A stretch of 64,000 nucleotides of DNA from Ehretia macrophylla (taxonomy: Eukaryota > Streptophyta > Magnoliopsida > Boraginales > Ehretiaceae), in contig CM075780.1 of the NCBI GenBank assembly GCA_037974665.1, positions 56,523,594 to 56,587,593 of the forward strand, read 5' to 3'. This document shows, one piece after another, positions 52,470 through 63,573 of this stretch. The position numbers and the translations under genes were made by a program. Under the pieces are notes generated by a model. The model did no database searches, was not told where the DNA came from, and was given only the letters and a program-made list of their open reading frames with translations. Position 1 is the stretch's first letter. Each line of letters starts with the position of its first letter.

Positions 52470-55400
52470 TTCTCCCCCCCTTATAGAAATTTCGTCCTCG
52501 AAATTCTTACTTGATGTACGGAATAGATCTGGGTATTGCTGCTGCATCTGATCTCGTCTCTCCCACGTAGCTTCCTCAATGCCGTGATGCTTCCACAACA
52601 CCTTAACCATCGGAATCCTCTTCGTCCTCAACTCTCGGTCCATCTGATCTAGAATACGAATCGGACGCTCGTCATAAGTCAAATTCTCTCGAAGCTGTAA
52701 CGGCTCTGGCTCAAGAATATGAGAAGGATCCGGATTGTATTTCCGCAAATTAGACACGTGAAACACATCGTGGACATTAGAGAAGTTCTCAGGTAAAGCC
52801 AACCGATATGCCAACTTACCAACCCTACCAGTAATCTCAAACGGCCCAACAAATCTCGGACTCAGCTTACCACCTTTACCATAACGAACAAACCCCTTTC
52901 GAGGAGACAATCTCAAGAAAACCCGATCTCCAACTGCAAACTCCAAGTCTCGACGACGCTTATCAGCATAACTCTTGAATCTACTCTGCGCCGTAAGCAT
53001 TCTCTGCCTGATCAACTGAACATTCTCGATCTTCTCAAGAAGTTCTGGCATGATAGTCGGATCAATAGTCTTCATCTCTCCTACCTCGTCCCAATATAAA
53101 GGTGAACGGCACTTACGACCGTAAATAGCTGCAAAAGGTGCCATTCCAATAGTAGCTTGATAACTATTGTTATAGGCAAACTCGGCAAGTGGTAGATGTT
53201 TCTCCCAGTTCTTCCCGAAGTCCAGAACACAAGCCCTAAGCATATCTTCCAGAATCTGAATAGTCCGCTCAGACTGACCGTCGGTCTGTGGATGATACGC
53301 GGTACTGAAGTTCAACTGAGTACCCAAAGTCTCCTGAAGTTTCTCCCACAAACGAGAAGTAAATCGAGGATCTCGATCAGAGACAATACTAGATGGAATA
53401 CCGTGAAGTCTAACAATCTGATCCAGATAGAGATCCGTCAGCTTTGTAACCTCATCTCCTAACCTCATCGAGATAAAATGAGCTGTCTTCGTCAAACGAT
53501 CCACGACAACCCAAACTGCATCATTACCCCTCGGTGATCTAGGCAAACCAGTGACGAAGTCCATCGTAATATGCTCCCATTTCCACTCTGGTATAGCCAA
53601 CGGCTGAAGCAAACCTGCTGGTCGTTGATGCTCGGCTTTCACTCTCTGACAAGTCAAACATCTAGACACAAACTGAGCAACCTCCCTCTTCATGTTGTTC
53701 CACCAGAAATGTTGCTTCAAATCCCGATACATCTTGGTTCCACCGGGATGAATAGTATATTTAGAATTATGAGCTTCCTCCAGAATACCTCGTCTCAAGC
53801 CCGGTTCATCAAGAACACAAACCCTGTTCCGAAACCGAAGAATACCATCCTCATGCACTTTAAAGTCAGACTGATCATCCGAAATCTGATCCTTGATCTT
53901 CTGAAGGTTAACATCAAGCTGCTGAGCTTCCCTGATCTGAGACAACAATAAAGGCTGAATACGGAGATGTGAACACATCACCCCAACCTGAGTGAACTCT
54001 GGTCTCCAATAACTAAACTCCTCAAGAACCTCCCACTTCTTGACAGCCAAACAAGAAATACTAGCCTTCCGGCTGAGAGCATCTGCCACAACATTTGCCT
54101 TCCCAGGCAGATAATTGATAGAACAATTATAATCTCCAAGAAGCTCCATCCACCTCCGCTGGCGCATATTCAACTCCTTCTGTGAGAATAAGTACTTAAG
54201 ACTCTTATGATCAGTGAAAATCTCGAACTTACTGCCCCACAGATAATGACGCCACTTCTTGAGTGCAAAGACAACTGCTGCCAACTCAAGATCATGAGTC
54301 GGATAATTCACCTCATAAGGCTTCAACTTTCGAGAAGCATAGGCAATAACTCGACCATCCTGCATAAGAACACATCCCAAGCCCTCCTTTGATGCATCGC
54401 TGTAAATGACCATATTATCGGTCCCCTCTGGTAGAGCAAGTACTGGAGCGGTAGTCAACCTCTTTTTCAACTCCTGAAATCCACTCTCACACTTCTCGTC
54501 CCAATTAAAGATAGTCCGTTTCTGAGTCAACTTAGATAGTGGCCCCGCAATCTTTGAGAAGTCCTTGACAAACCTACGGTAATAACCCGCCAAGCCAAGA
54601 AAACTACGGACATCAGTAACACTCTCTGGCCGCTTCCAAGACATCACCGATTCAATCTTAGTGGGATCTACGGAAATACCACTCTGTGTAATAACATGGC
54701 CAAGAAAAGAAATCCGTTGCAGCCAAAATTCACATTTGCTGAACTTGGCAAACAACTGATGCTCCTGCAACTTCTCTAATACAAGCCGTAGATGTTGCTC
54801 GTGCTCCAATTCAGATTTAGAATAGACCAAGATATCATCAATAAAAATCACCACGAACTGGTCCAAGTACGGCTGAAAGACTCGATGCATAAGATCCATG
54901 AATGCTGCCGGTGCATTAGTCAATCCAAAGGGCATAACAACAAACTCATAATGCCCGTACCGAGTCCTGAAGGCAGACTTCGGAACATCGTCTGAGCGAA
55001 TCCGAAGCTGATAATACCCCTGCCTCAAATCAAATTTAGAATAGACTTTGGCTCCCTGAAGTTGATCAAACAACTCATCAATCAGTGGCAAAGGATATTT
55101 ATTCTTGATAGTCACTTGATTCAAACCACGGTAATCTATACACAACCTCAAGGTACCATCCTTCTTCTTTACAAATAAAACAGGAGCTCCCCAAGGTGAA
55201 GAACTCTGCTGAATAAATCCTTTCTCCAACAACTCCTGTAACTGAGTCTTCAACTCCTTCAACTCAGCTGGTGCCATCCGGTACGCCGATTTAGAAATAG
55301 GTTGAGTACCGGGAACAAGATTAATCACAAACTCTATATCCCTCTCTGGCGGCAATCCTGGCAACTCCTCGGGAAATACATTAGGATATTCCCGGATAAT

Positions 55401-57194
55401 AGGGACTTCCTCTAGCTGTAGCTTATCAGATGGCTTGTTGATCAAATAAGCTAGATAACCCGAACACCCCTTACTCACCAACTTAACGGCTTTAGTTGCT
55501 GAGATAACAAAACTCGTCTTAGCACCCCGGTTACCCGCTACCTCAACTACTGGCTGATCTGGCAAACGAAACTGTACTACCTTGGTTCTACAGTTCAACT
55601 GGGCATCATACTTAGAAAGCCAATCCATACCCAAGATAACATCATACCCCCGGATAGGAAATAAAATAAGGTCCGAAGGAAAATTATGCCCCTTAACATG
55701 TATTATACAATCCTTACATACTAAGCCAGTAACATACTTATCAGTCAAAGAGGTACTAATCTCAACCACATAAGGCAATCTTTCAGGTTGCAATTTAACA
55801 CGTTGCACACAAGCAGGAGTAATGAAAGAATGCGTAGCACCAGAATCAATCAACACTTTAACAAGTTGATCAAGTATAAGAAAGTTACCTTCCACAACTG
55901 CAGTCTCCTCAGGCATCTCCTCTAAGTCAACTGCATAAGCCCGAGCCTGAACCCGCTGCTGCTGTGGTACACTGCCCGTAGGCCTACCCTGGTAACCCTG
56001 AGTCGCTGCCCGACCCTCAGTCCTCGCATACTTAGGGCAATCCTTCGCCCTATGATCGATGCTACCACAACCCAAACATGTCCCTGCCTTTACCCTGCAG
56101 TCGGACTCTACATGCCCTGGGCGCTTGCAGTAATTACACTGCGATGATGTGGCACTAACACTGCCCCTAGAATAACCAGAAGCTGATGAAGCAGCTGATA
56201 CAGCCTGCTGCTGAGGTCTCACCACACTAGGCCTATACTGACCCTGAGACTGGGCTGGCCTAAACTGAGTCTGAACCTGATATGGCCTCTGCTGAAACTG
56301 AGGCCGATAGTAACTCTGCTGACTCTGTGGCCTATAAGAACCCTGCTGGGCAGGTGGCCTGTAGACAACCTGCTGTACTGGAGGCCTATATAAAACCTGC
56401 TGGCCCTGCGGCTGATACGGCCTCTTACTAGGCTGACTGGAGACAATCTGATCCCCTTTCCTCTTCTCTAACCTAGAAGCTGCCTCAAAAGCCTCAGTGA
56501 AAATATCATATCGATTCAGAGCCATCACATCCTGAATCTCGGGCCGCAACCCCAACATAAACCTGCGAGTCCTCCGCTCCTCGTCTACCACATACTCCGG
56601 TGCATACCGGGACAATCGAGTAAATGTGGCCTCATATTGAGCCACTGTAGCATCTCCCTGGACCAAGGCTAGAAACTCGGCCTCTCTCCGTTCCCTGCAA
56701 ATCCTCGGGACATACTTTGCTCGGAAAGCCATCAGAAAGGTACCCCAAACATAAGGAATACCCTGTGCCGCCCAGCTAGTCCTTACCGTGCGCCACCACT
56801 CCTCTGCCTCGTCATCTAACAAATACACGGCAAAAGAGACCTTCTGCTCATCAGTATAGCCAAGTGGATCATAAATCTTCTCCAACTTGCTAATCCATAC
56901 CTCCGCCTTCCTATCATCCGGCTCCCCCTGAAATCTCGGTGGGTGATATCCTAAAAACTCCTTCAGGGTACCACGCCCGTGGTTACCACCCTGAATATTC
57001 AGAAGCTGAGCCTGCATAGCCTGATTCTGGGCAGCCTGCCCTGCTAATAACTGTGCCTGACTAGCCACTAACTCTGCAATCCGTTCCATAGCTGCTCCTA
57101 ATCGGTCATCACCCCCGTCACGGCCCGGTGCCACGTTACTCGGAGTCTCATCAGCCATCTCAGACCTCCCTCTGGTTCTCGGTCGACCGGCCAT
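52371..57194 (-). CDS. Gag-pol polyprotein of the young chromovirus
   Basis: One open frame of about 1607 residues from ATG at 57194 ([16 protein letters not shown]). The frame is open for 21 codons upstream, but this ATG matches the gag start of the older relative. Parts in order, approximate residues: gag 100-220; glutamine/proline-rich linker 250-340; CCHC knuckles 352-385; protease near 444; reverse transcriptase 600-840; RNase H 920-1040; integrase 1145-1400; C-terminal chromodomain-like region 1500-1560. The last codons run through the purine tract into the 3' LTR. Order and termini fit the Tekay/Del chromoviruses, but I could not confirm the lineage. Confidence 0.9.
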   Translation of the reverse strand: MAGRPRTRGRSEMADETPSNVAPGRDGGDDRLGAAMERIAELVASQAQLLAGQAAQNQAMQAQLLNIQGGNHGRGTLKEFLGYHPPRFQGEPDDRKAEVWISKLEKIYDPLGYTDEQKVSFAVYLLDDEAEEWWRTVRTSWAAQGIPYVWGTFLMAFRAKYVPRICRERREAEFLALVQGDATVAQYEATFTRLSRYAPEYVVDEERRTRRFMLGLRPEIQDVMALNRYDIFTEAFEAASRLEKRKGDQIVSSQPSKRPYQPQGQQVLYRPPVQQVVYRPPAQQGSYRPQSQQSYYRPQFQQRPYQVQTQFRPAQSQGQYRPSVVRPQQQAVSAASSASGYSRGSVSATSSQCNYCKRPGHVESDCRVKAGTCLGCGSIDHRAKDCPKYARTEGRAATQGYQGRPTGSVPQQQRVQARAYAVDLEEMPEETAVVEGNFLILDQLVKVLIDSGATHSFITPACVQRVKLQPERLPYVVEISTSLTDKYVTGLVCKDCIIHVKGHNFPSDLILFPIRGYDVILGMDWLSKYDAQLNCRTKVVQFRLPDQPVVEVAGNRGAKTSFVISATKAVKLVSKGCSGYLAYLINKPSDKLQLEEVPIIREYPNVFPEELPGLPPERDIEFVINLVPGTQPISKSAYRMAPAELKELKTQLQELLEKGFIQQSSSPWGAPVLFVKKKDGTLRLCIDYRGLNQVTIKNKYPLPLIDELFDQLQGAKVYSKFDLRQGYYQLRIRSDDVPKSAFRTRYGHYEFVVMPFGLTNAPAAFMDLMHRVFQPYLDQFVVIFIDDILVYSKSELEHEQHLRLVLEKLQEHQLFAKFSKCEFWLQRISFLGHVITQSGISVDPTKIESVMSWKRPESVTDVRSFLGLAGYYRRFVKDFSKIAGPLSKLTQKRTIFNWDEKCESGFQELKKRLTTAPVLALPEGTDNMVIYSDASKEGLGCVLMQDGRVIAYASRKLKPYEVNYPTHDLELAAVVFALKKWRHYLWGSKFEIFTDHKSLKYLFSQKELNMRQRRWMELLGDYNCSINYLPGKANVVADALSRKASISCLAVKKWEVLEEFSYWRPEFTQVGVMCSHLRIQPLLLSQIREAQQLDVNLQKIKDQISDDQSDFKVHEDGILRFRNRVCVLDEPGLRRGILEEAHNSKYTIHPGGTKMYRDLKQHFWWNNMKREVAQFVSRCLTCQRVKAEHQRPAGLLQPLAIPEWKWEHITMDFVTGLPRSPRGNDAVWVVVDRLTKTAHFISMRLGDEVTKLTDLYLDQIVRLHGIPSSIVSDRDPRFTSRLWEKLQETLGTQLNFSTAYHPQTDGQSERTIQILEDMLRACVLDFGKNWEKHLPLAEFAYNNSYQATIGMAPFAAIYGRKCRSPLYWDEVGEMKTIDPTIMPELLEKIENVQLIRQRMLTAQSRFKSYADKRRRDLEFAVGDRVFLRLSPRKGFVRYGKGGKLSPRFVGPFEITGRVGKLAYRLALPENFSNVHDVFHVSNLRKYNPDPSHILEPEPLQLRENLTYDERPIRILDQMDRELRTKRIPMVKVLWKHHGIEEATWERRDQMQQQYPDLFRTSSKNFEDEISIRGGECETPFSCLSRFTCFTSFCVHMICLCAIGPRKL
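52486..52506 (-). other. Palindrome next to the polypurine tract
   Basis: The minus strand reads GAATTTCGAGGACGAAATTTC: arms AATTTCG and CGAAATT around an AGGA loop, 16 bp from the 3' LTR. In this element it also codes for the NFEDEIS end of pol. The same structure occurs at 2680-2698, 41952-41969 and 63538-63554. Confidence 0.7.
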
Positions 57195-57445
57195 TCTACT
57201 AATCAAAGACTTAGCACAGATATAGTAATTAGACAGGTTATAAACAACTATTAACACATAAATAACAAACTCATATAAAACACATAAACAAATTGATCAC
57301 ATAATCACATAAGCACTTAAATCATATAATCACATAATCAATTAATCATACCAATACATATTTCATTTTTCTTTCCTTTCATACATATTTCATGCTAAGA
57401 CCATTACCCACATTCCGAGAATACCCCGGCTGACAACTAACATGA

Positions 57446-57457
57446 GCTCTGATACCA
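57446..57457 (-). other. Primer-binding site of the young chromovirus
   Basis: TGGTATCAGAGC on the minus strand, seven bases from the LTR edge. Confidence 0.9.
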
Positions 57458-57464
57458 CTTAAAC

Positions 57465-59891
57465 TGTCACGCCCCAACTCGACCCCACCTATAATCAGTC
57501 AGGACGCAACGGAATTTCGGCGGCATAACGACAGTAAACAGATTTCCGAGGTTCTAAACCAACCTCATTAAACATCATACATCCAGTAATTCCTCAATAC
57601 AAACAACAACATACAACACAACCATATTATACGATAAAACATCTTCGTTATACGCCTCCGTTCCAACATGACATACAATACCTCAACTTTATCATACATT
57701 TCAAAAGTAAGTTGAGACACATTTACAACTTAACCATAAACAAAAGAAAACCGCTAAGTTAACATCATTTGGTTCATCATCTTTTCAATATCTATTACAT
57801 TAAGAACCATAAGGCATATAAAGTCTATTAAACTAATATACAAGACATTTAAACAACATAAAGTCATGGATAAGACTCGGGAACATATGACTCATCCACG
57901 AAAGGCACATTTTCCACATTCTCCTCTTCAGGAGGCACGTACCCGTAATCTTGTGAAAGTACACCTGAAACATGCATTAATAGAGAGTGAGCTTATATAC
58001 ATAAGCCCAGTGAGGATCCGATAGATCTCGACAGTATTCACTACGCTCCTTGGATTTAGTCCTTTGAGCAAGTAAACACACAACAACAATAAATAACATA
58101 AATAATGCTATCATCACATAACTATATAACCAATCAATAAGGATACTCTATTTGGTGTAGCTCCAAACGCCATCACGATCTCAACCGTTCTTCTTATAAC
58201 TCCCCATTACTCACGCACCCGAGGTACCTCACTAGCCCCTCCCTCCATGACACCTCCGTCATGCGAGCTGGGGGTAGCCTATGGCAGTCATGCCGTTATC
58301 AACCCGACAGCCCGATGCTGCCCGAGAGGTGGCACACACATACCAAGACTCCATATTCATCAATCACACATCAATCAATCAATCAATTGGGAGATCAGCA
58401 ACAAGAGTGCCCGATTCCCGCATTCAATAATAATCAATCAATAACATCAATATAACATCAATATTAAATTAAACAACAAACAACGTAGTTAGATGACAAA
58501 GTAGGCCATCTAACCGGACATGCATAATATACATAATTAAACTCTAAATTACTCAACAACAACTCACCATTCATCACTCGAACACTACCCAACCATCTAA
58601 GGCATCGTTCAAGAAATTAAAGAATGACAACCTAAACTTCTAAAATTCATAACTTACAATCTACTAATCCAAACATTGCCAAATCAGTTCCTATCACTCA
58701 CCCATTCAACCTACTACATTAGCCCTCTCGGAAATCCACCATAACACCTCCAAATCATGCCCGATAACCCTAAAACCCTATGACGTCATGGCTGGATTTT
58801 CTGGATTTTCACACAAACAATGTAATCGAAAATTCGGCATTACAACAGCGCTAATACATAATTATCAAGTATTTAGAAATCGACGGCAATTGATTTCGAT
58901 CAACACAACTCATTTAATTCAACTTTGAACATTTAAATCAAAATTAAATACCCGGAAAATAAAAATTATGCTATATCCGACAGAAACTCGTAGTATTAGT
59001 ATATAATGATCCCTAGCATGCAAGGAGCAATAATCTAACATCAGATTACAATTCTAACGGTTCAATCTTCATTTATACGCAAAAACACAAAAATGACATT
59101 TTGAGATCTAGAATTTTTCTCTCACCTTAGATGCGATATAAGCCTAGGAATGCGTGCTATGCGTGCCCAACAAGCAGAATCCAAGTCGGTGCGAAGTTTC
59201 ACGGACAAAAACTAGGTTTTTCTTTGAAAAATTGGATTGAAAAGCTTGAGTTTTCTCTTCTCTTTTCTCCCTCTTCTCTCTCGGCAATGTGTGTGTGTGT
59301 GATGGTGTTTTTGTGTTGTGTGAGTGTGTGTTGAGGACATTAGCTTATATGGTCAATTAATTAATTAAAGTCAAAGTTATTTTAATAGGTATTTTTGTGT
59401 TTTTAATGACTTTAATTGCATTTTAGTACTCACCAAGTTAAAAATAATTATGCCACCCCCAAGATATCTCAAGTGGATTATTTTTAGGTGACAAGAAGTT
59501 TTACATTCAAAGAATTCCACCCGAGTCGGCTTAAAACTCGATTTTCGCAAAAGTCGGTGTAAAAACCCTAATAAATTCTTAAGCCGATTTTAAAACCGTT
59601 TTCATCAAACACAGGTCTATTAAAGTCCGTGGACTAGGTCTAGAAGGGTTAAAAAGACCAGTTTCAAAATTATAGCGGACGTGTTTCGAAAATACTATTC
59701 ACTGAAAATCGACGATAAAATTTCTGACTCCGTTTTTTATGAAAATTTCATGAATGCACATTTAGCACGTATTAGAAGTATTGACATCAAAATTATAACT
59801 TTCTAGGTCCTATAGCACATAAACAGATCATATGCACGCAAAACGAAGTATAGCACGTAAAACGAGATAAGCAAGAAAGTGGGGTTTCACA
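57465..59891 (-). repeat. 5' LTR of the young chromovirus
   Basis: 2427 bp, the same length as its partner. The short frame is at 57977-57864 on the minus strand (starts MHVSGVLSQDYGYVP). Donor-like CTAAG/GTGAGA is at 59125 and acceptor-like GTTTCAG/GT ends at 57965. Confidence 0.92.
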
Positions 59892-62800
59892 ATGTGCTTA
59901 CTGTAAACGTAAGGGCCATTTGGAGGCCGACTGTAGGGTAAAGACAGGAACATGTTTAGGTTGCCGCAGCAATTAACACAGGGCGAGGGATTGTCCTAGA
60001 TTTCAGATGTCTGAAGGTCAGGGCAATCAACACAGGGCGACCCAGGGTTATCAGGGTTGACCTACCGGTGGTGTACCTCAGCAGCAGCGGGTTCAGGCTT
60101 GGGCCTACGTAGTAGATTTAGAGAAAGCACCTGAGGCAACGGCAGTTGTGGAAGGTAACTTCCTTATATTCGATCAACTTGTTAAAGTGTTGATTGATTT
60201 TAGTGCTACGCATTCTTTCATTACACCTACTTGTGTGCAACGTGTTAACATGCAACCTGAAATATTGCCTTATGTGGTTGAGATTAGTACTTCTTTGACT
60301 GATAAATAAGTGACTGGCCTAGTATGTAAAGACTGTAAAATACATGTTAAGGGTCAAGATTTTCCTTCGGACCTTATCTTATTTCCTATCCGGAGGTATG
60401 ATGTTATCTTGGGTATAGACTGACTTTCTAAGTACGATGCCCAATTAAACTGTAGAACAAAGGTAGTATGGTTTCGGTTGTCAAAACAGCCAGTGGTTGA
60501 GGTAGCGGGGAACCGGGATGCTAAGACGAGTTTTATTATCTCATCAACTAAAGCTATTAAGCTGGTGAGTAAGGGGTGTTCGGGTTATCTAGCTTATTTG
60601 ATCAACAAGTCATCTGATAAGCTAAAGCTGGAGGAAGTTCTTATAATTCAGGAATATCCTAATGTTTTTCCCGAGGAGTTGCCAGGATTGCTGCCAGAGA
60701 GAGATGTTGAGTTTGTGATTAATCTGATTCCCGGTACTCAACCTATTTCTAAATTAGTGTACTGGATGGCACCAACTGAGTTTAAGGAGCTGAAAACTCA
60801 GTTGCAGGAGTTATTGGAGAAGGGTTTCATTCATCAAAGTTCTTCACCATAGGGAGGCACTTGTTTTATTTGTAAAGAAGAAGGATGGTACCTTGAGATT
60901 ATGTATCGATTATCGTGGTTTGAATCAGGTGACCATCAAGAACAAGTATTATTTACCACTGATTGATGAGTTGTTTGATCAACTTCAGGGAGCCAAAGTC
61001 TACTCTAAGTTTGACTTGAGGCAGGGGTATTATCAGCTTCGGATTCGTACGGAGGATGTCCCAAAATCTACTTTCAGGACTCGGTATGGGCACTATGAAT
61101 TTGTAGTTATGCCCTTTGGACTAACTAATGCACCGACAGCATTCATGGATCTTATGCATCGGGTCTTTCAGCCGTACTTGGACCAGTTCATGGTAATCTT
61201 TATTGATGATATCTTGGTTTATTCTAAGACTGAATCAGAGCACGAACAACATTTACGACTTGTCCTATAGAAGCTGCAAGAGCATCAGCTGTTTGCGAAG
61301 TTTAGCAAGTGTGAATTCTGGCTGCAACGAATATATTTTCTTGGCCATGTGATTACACAGAGCAGTATTTCAGTAGATCCTACTAAGATTGAAGTGGTGA
61401 TGTCTTGAAAAAGGCCGGAGAATGTTTAGGAGGTTCGTACCTTCCTTGGCTTGGCGGGTTATTACCGTAGGTTTGTGAAGGACTTTTCTAAGATTGTAGG
61501 GCCACTTTCTAAGTTAACTCAGAAACAAACCAGTTTTACGTGGGATGAGAAATGTGAGAGTGGGTTTCAGGAGTTGAAAAAGAGGTTGACTACCGCTCCA
61601 GTACTTGCGCTGCCAGAGGGAATCGATAATATGGTTATCTACAACGATGCATCCAAGGAGGGCTTGGGTTGTATACTTATGCAGAATGGTCGGGTTATTG
61701 TCTATGCTTCTAGAAAGTTGAAGCCGTATGAGGTGAACTATCCGACTCATGATCTTGAGTTGGCAGCAGTTATATTCGCACTGAAAAAGTGGCGTCATTA
61801 TCTGTGGGGCAGTAAATTCGAGATTTTCACCGATCATAAAAGTCTGAAGTACTTGTTCTCACAAAAAGAGTTGAATATGCGTTAACAGAGGTGGATGGAA
61901 CTTCCTGGAGATTATAATTATTTTATCAATTATCTGCCTGGGAAAACAAATGTTGTAGCATATGCTCTTACCCATAAGGCGAGTATTACTTGTTTGGCTG
62001 TTAAAAAGTGGGAGGTTCTTGAGGAAGTCAGTTATTGGAGACCAGAATTGACTCAGGTTGGGGTAATGTATTCACATCTCCGTATTCAACTTTATTGTTG
62101 TCTCAGATTAGAGAAACTCAGCAACTTGATGCAAAACTTCAGAAGATCAAGGATCAGATTACGGGTGATCAGTCTGACTTCAAATTACATAAAAATGGTA
62201 TTCTTCGATTTTCGAACAGGGTTTATGTTCCCGATAAACCAGGTTTGAGGAGAAGTTTTCTGGAGGAGGCTCATAATTCTAAGTACACCATCCATCTCGG
62301 TGGAAACAAGATGTACTGGGATTTAAAACAACATTATTAGTGGAATAACATGAAAAGAGAGGTTACTCAGTTTGTATCTAGATGTTTGACTTGTCAATAG
62401 GTGAAGGCCGAACATCAACGACCCGCATGGTTACTTTAGTCATTGGCAATACCGGAATGGAAGTGAGAACATATTACGATGGACTTTATCTCTAGTTTAC
62501 CTAGAACACCGAGAGGTAACGATGCAGTTTGGGTTGTTATGGATCGTTTGACGAAGACAGCCCATTTTATTTCAATGAGGATAGGAAATGAGGTTGCAAA
62601 ATTGGCAGATTTTTATGTGGATCAGATTGTTAAACTTCACGGGATTCCATCTAGTATTATCTCAGATCGAGATCCTCGGTTTACTTCTCGATTGTGAGAG
62701 AAACTTTAAGAGACTTTGGGTACTCAGTTAAACTTCAGCACAGTGTATCATCCACAGACCGACGCTCAGTCTGAAAGGACTATTCAGATTTTGGAGGATA

Positions 62801-63573
62801 TGCTCAGGGCTTGTATTCTAGACTTTGGGAAGAACTGGGAAAAATATCTACTACTTGCCGAGTTTGCCTATAACAATAGTTATCAAGCGACTATTGGGAT
62901 GGCACATTTTGCAGCTCTTTACGGCCGTAAGTGTTGATCACCTTTGTATTGGGATGAAGTAGGGGAGATGAAAGTTATTGATCCGACTATAATGCCAGAG
63001 CTTTTAGAAAAGATTGAGAATGTTCAGTTGATTAGGCAGAGTATACTGACAGCGCAGAGCAGATATAAGAGTTATGCTGATAAGCGTCGTCGGGATTTAG
63101 AGTTTGCGGTCGGGGACCGGGTTTTTTTGAAATTGTTTCCTCGAAAGGGGTTTATTTGCTATGGTAAAGGTGGTAAGCTGAGTCTGAGATTTGCAGGGCC
63201 GTTTGAGATTATCGGCAGAGTTAGCAAGTTAGTGTATCGGTTGGCTTTACCAGAGAACTTCTCTAATGTTCACGATGTATTTCACGTGTCTAATTTGCAA
63301 AAATATAATCCGGATCCTTCTCATATTCTAGAGCCAAAGCCGTTGCAACTTTGTGAGAATCTGACTTATGATGAGCGTCCGATTCGTATTCTAGATCAGA
63401 TGGAACGGGAATTGAGGTCGAAGAAGATTTCGATGGTCAAAGTGTTGTGGAAGTATCACGGGATTGAAGAAGCTACTTGGGATATGAGAGATCAGATGCA
63501 GCAGCAGTACGCAGATCTGTTCCGTACTACAAGTAAGAATTTCGAGGATGAAATTTCTTTAAAAGGGAGAGAA
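59892..63573 (+). pseudogene. Chromovirus gag end and pol fossil (downstream part)
   Basis: Resumes at the zinc knuckle (CAYCKRKGHLEADC region, 59895-59937). Protease (about 60170-60480), reverse transcriptase (60640-61270, with [10 protein letters not shown]), RNase H (61450-61890), integrase (62250-62940) and the C-terminal region (62944-63573) follow. It matches the young relative part for part and is broken in many places. Confidence 0.85.

Larger units (their letters stand above)
50043..59891 (-). mobile_element. Young, apparently whole chromovirus (Gypsy), minus strand
   Basis: The LTRs are 50043-52469 and 57465-59891, each 2427 bp (TGTCACRCCCC...GGGTTTCACA). A likely 5-bp target duplication is GTGTG at 50038-50042 against ATGTG at 59892-59896 (one mismatch). 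The minus strand has, in order, the primer-binding site (57457-57446), one uninterrupted gag-pol frame and a purine tract (AAGGGGGGAGAA) next to the 3' LTR. Outside one small cluster the LTRs differ at only about a dozen or so positions by eye (about 0.5%), suggesting an insertion some few hundred thousand years ago. It looks whole. It has inserted into the gag region of an older relative in the opposite direction. Confidence 0.92.

Noticed and set aside
53196-55773. Plus-strand frames opposite gag-pol of the young chromovirus
   Set aside because: Antisense shadows of a strongly supported coding frame.
50825-59334. Identical pairs of small frames (50825-51033/58247-58455 and 51709-51912/59131-59334)
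   Set aside because: They are duplicated only because the two LTRs are near-identical. They run antisense to the element and show no protein similarity I recognise.
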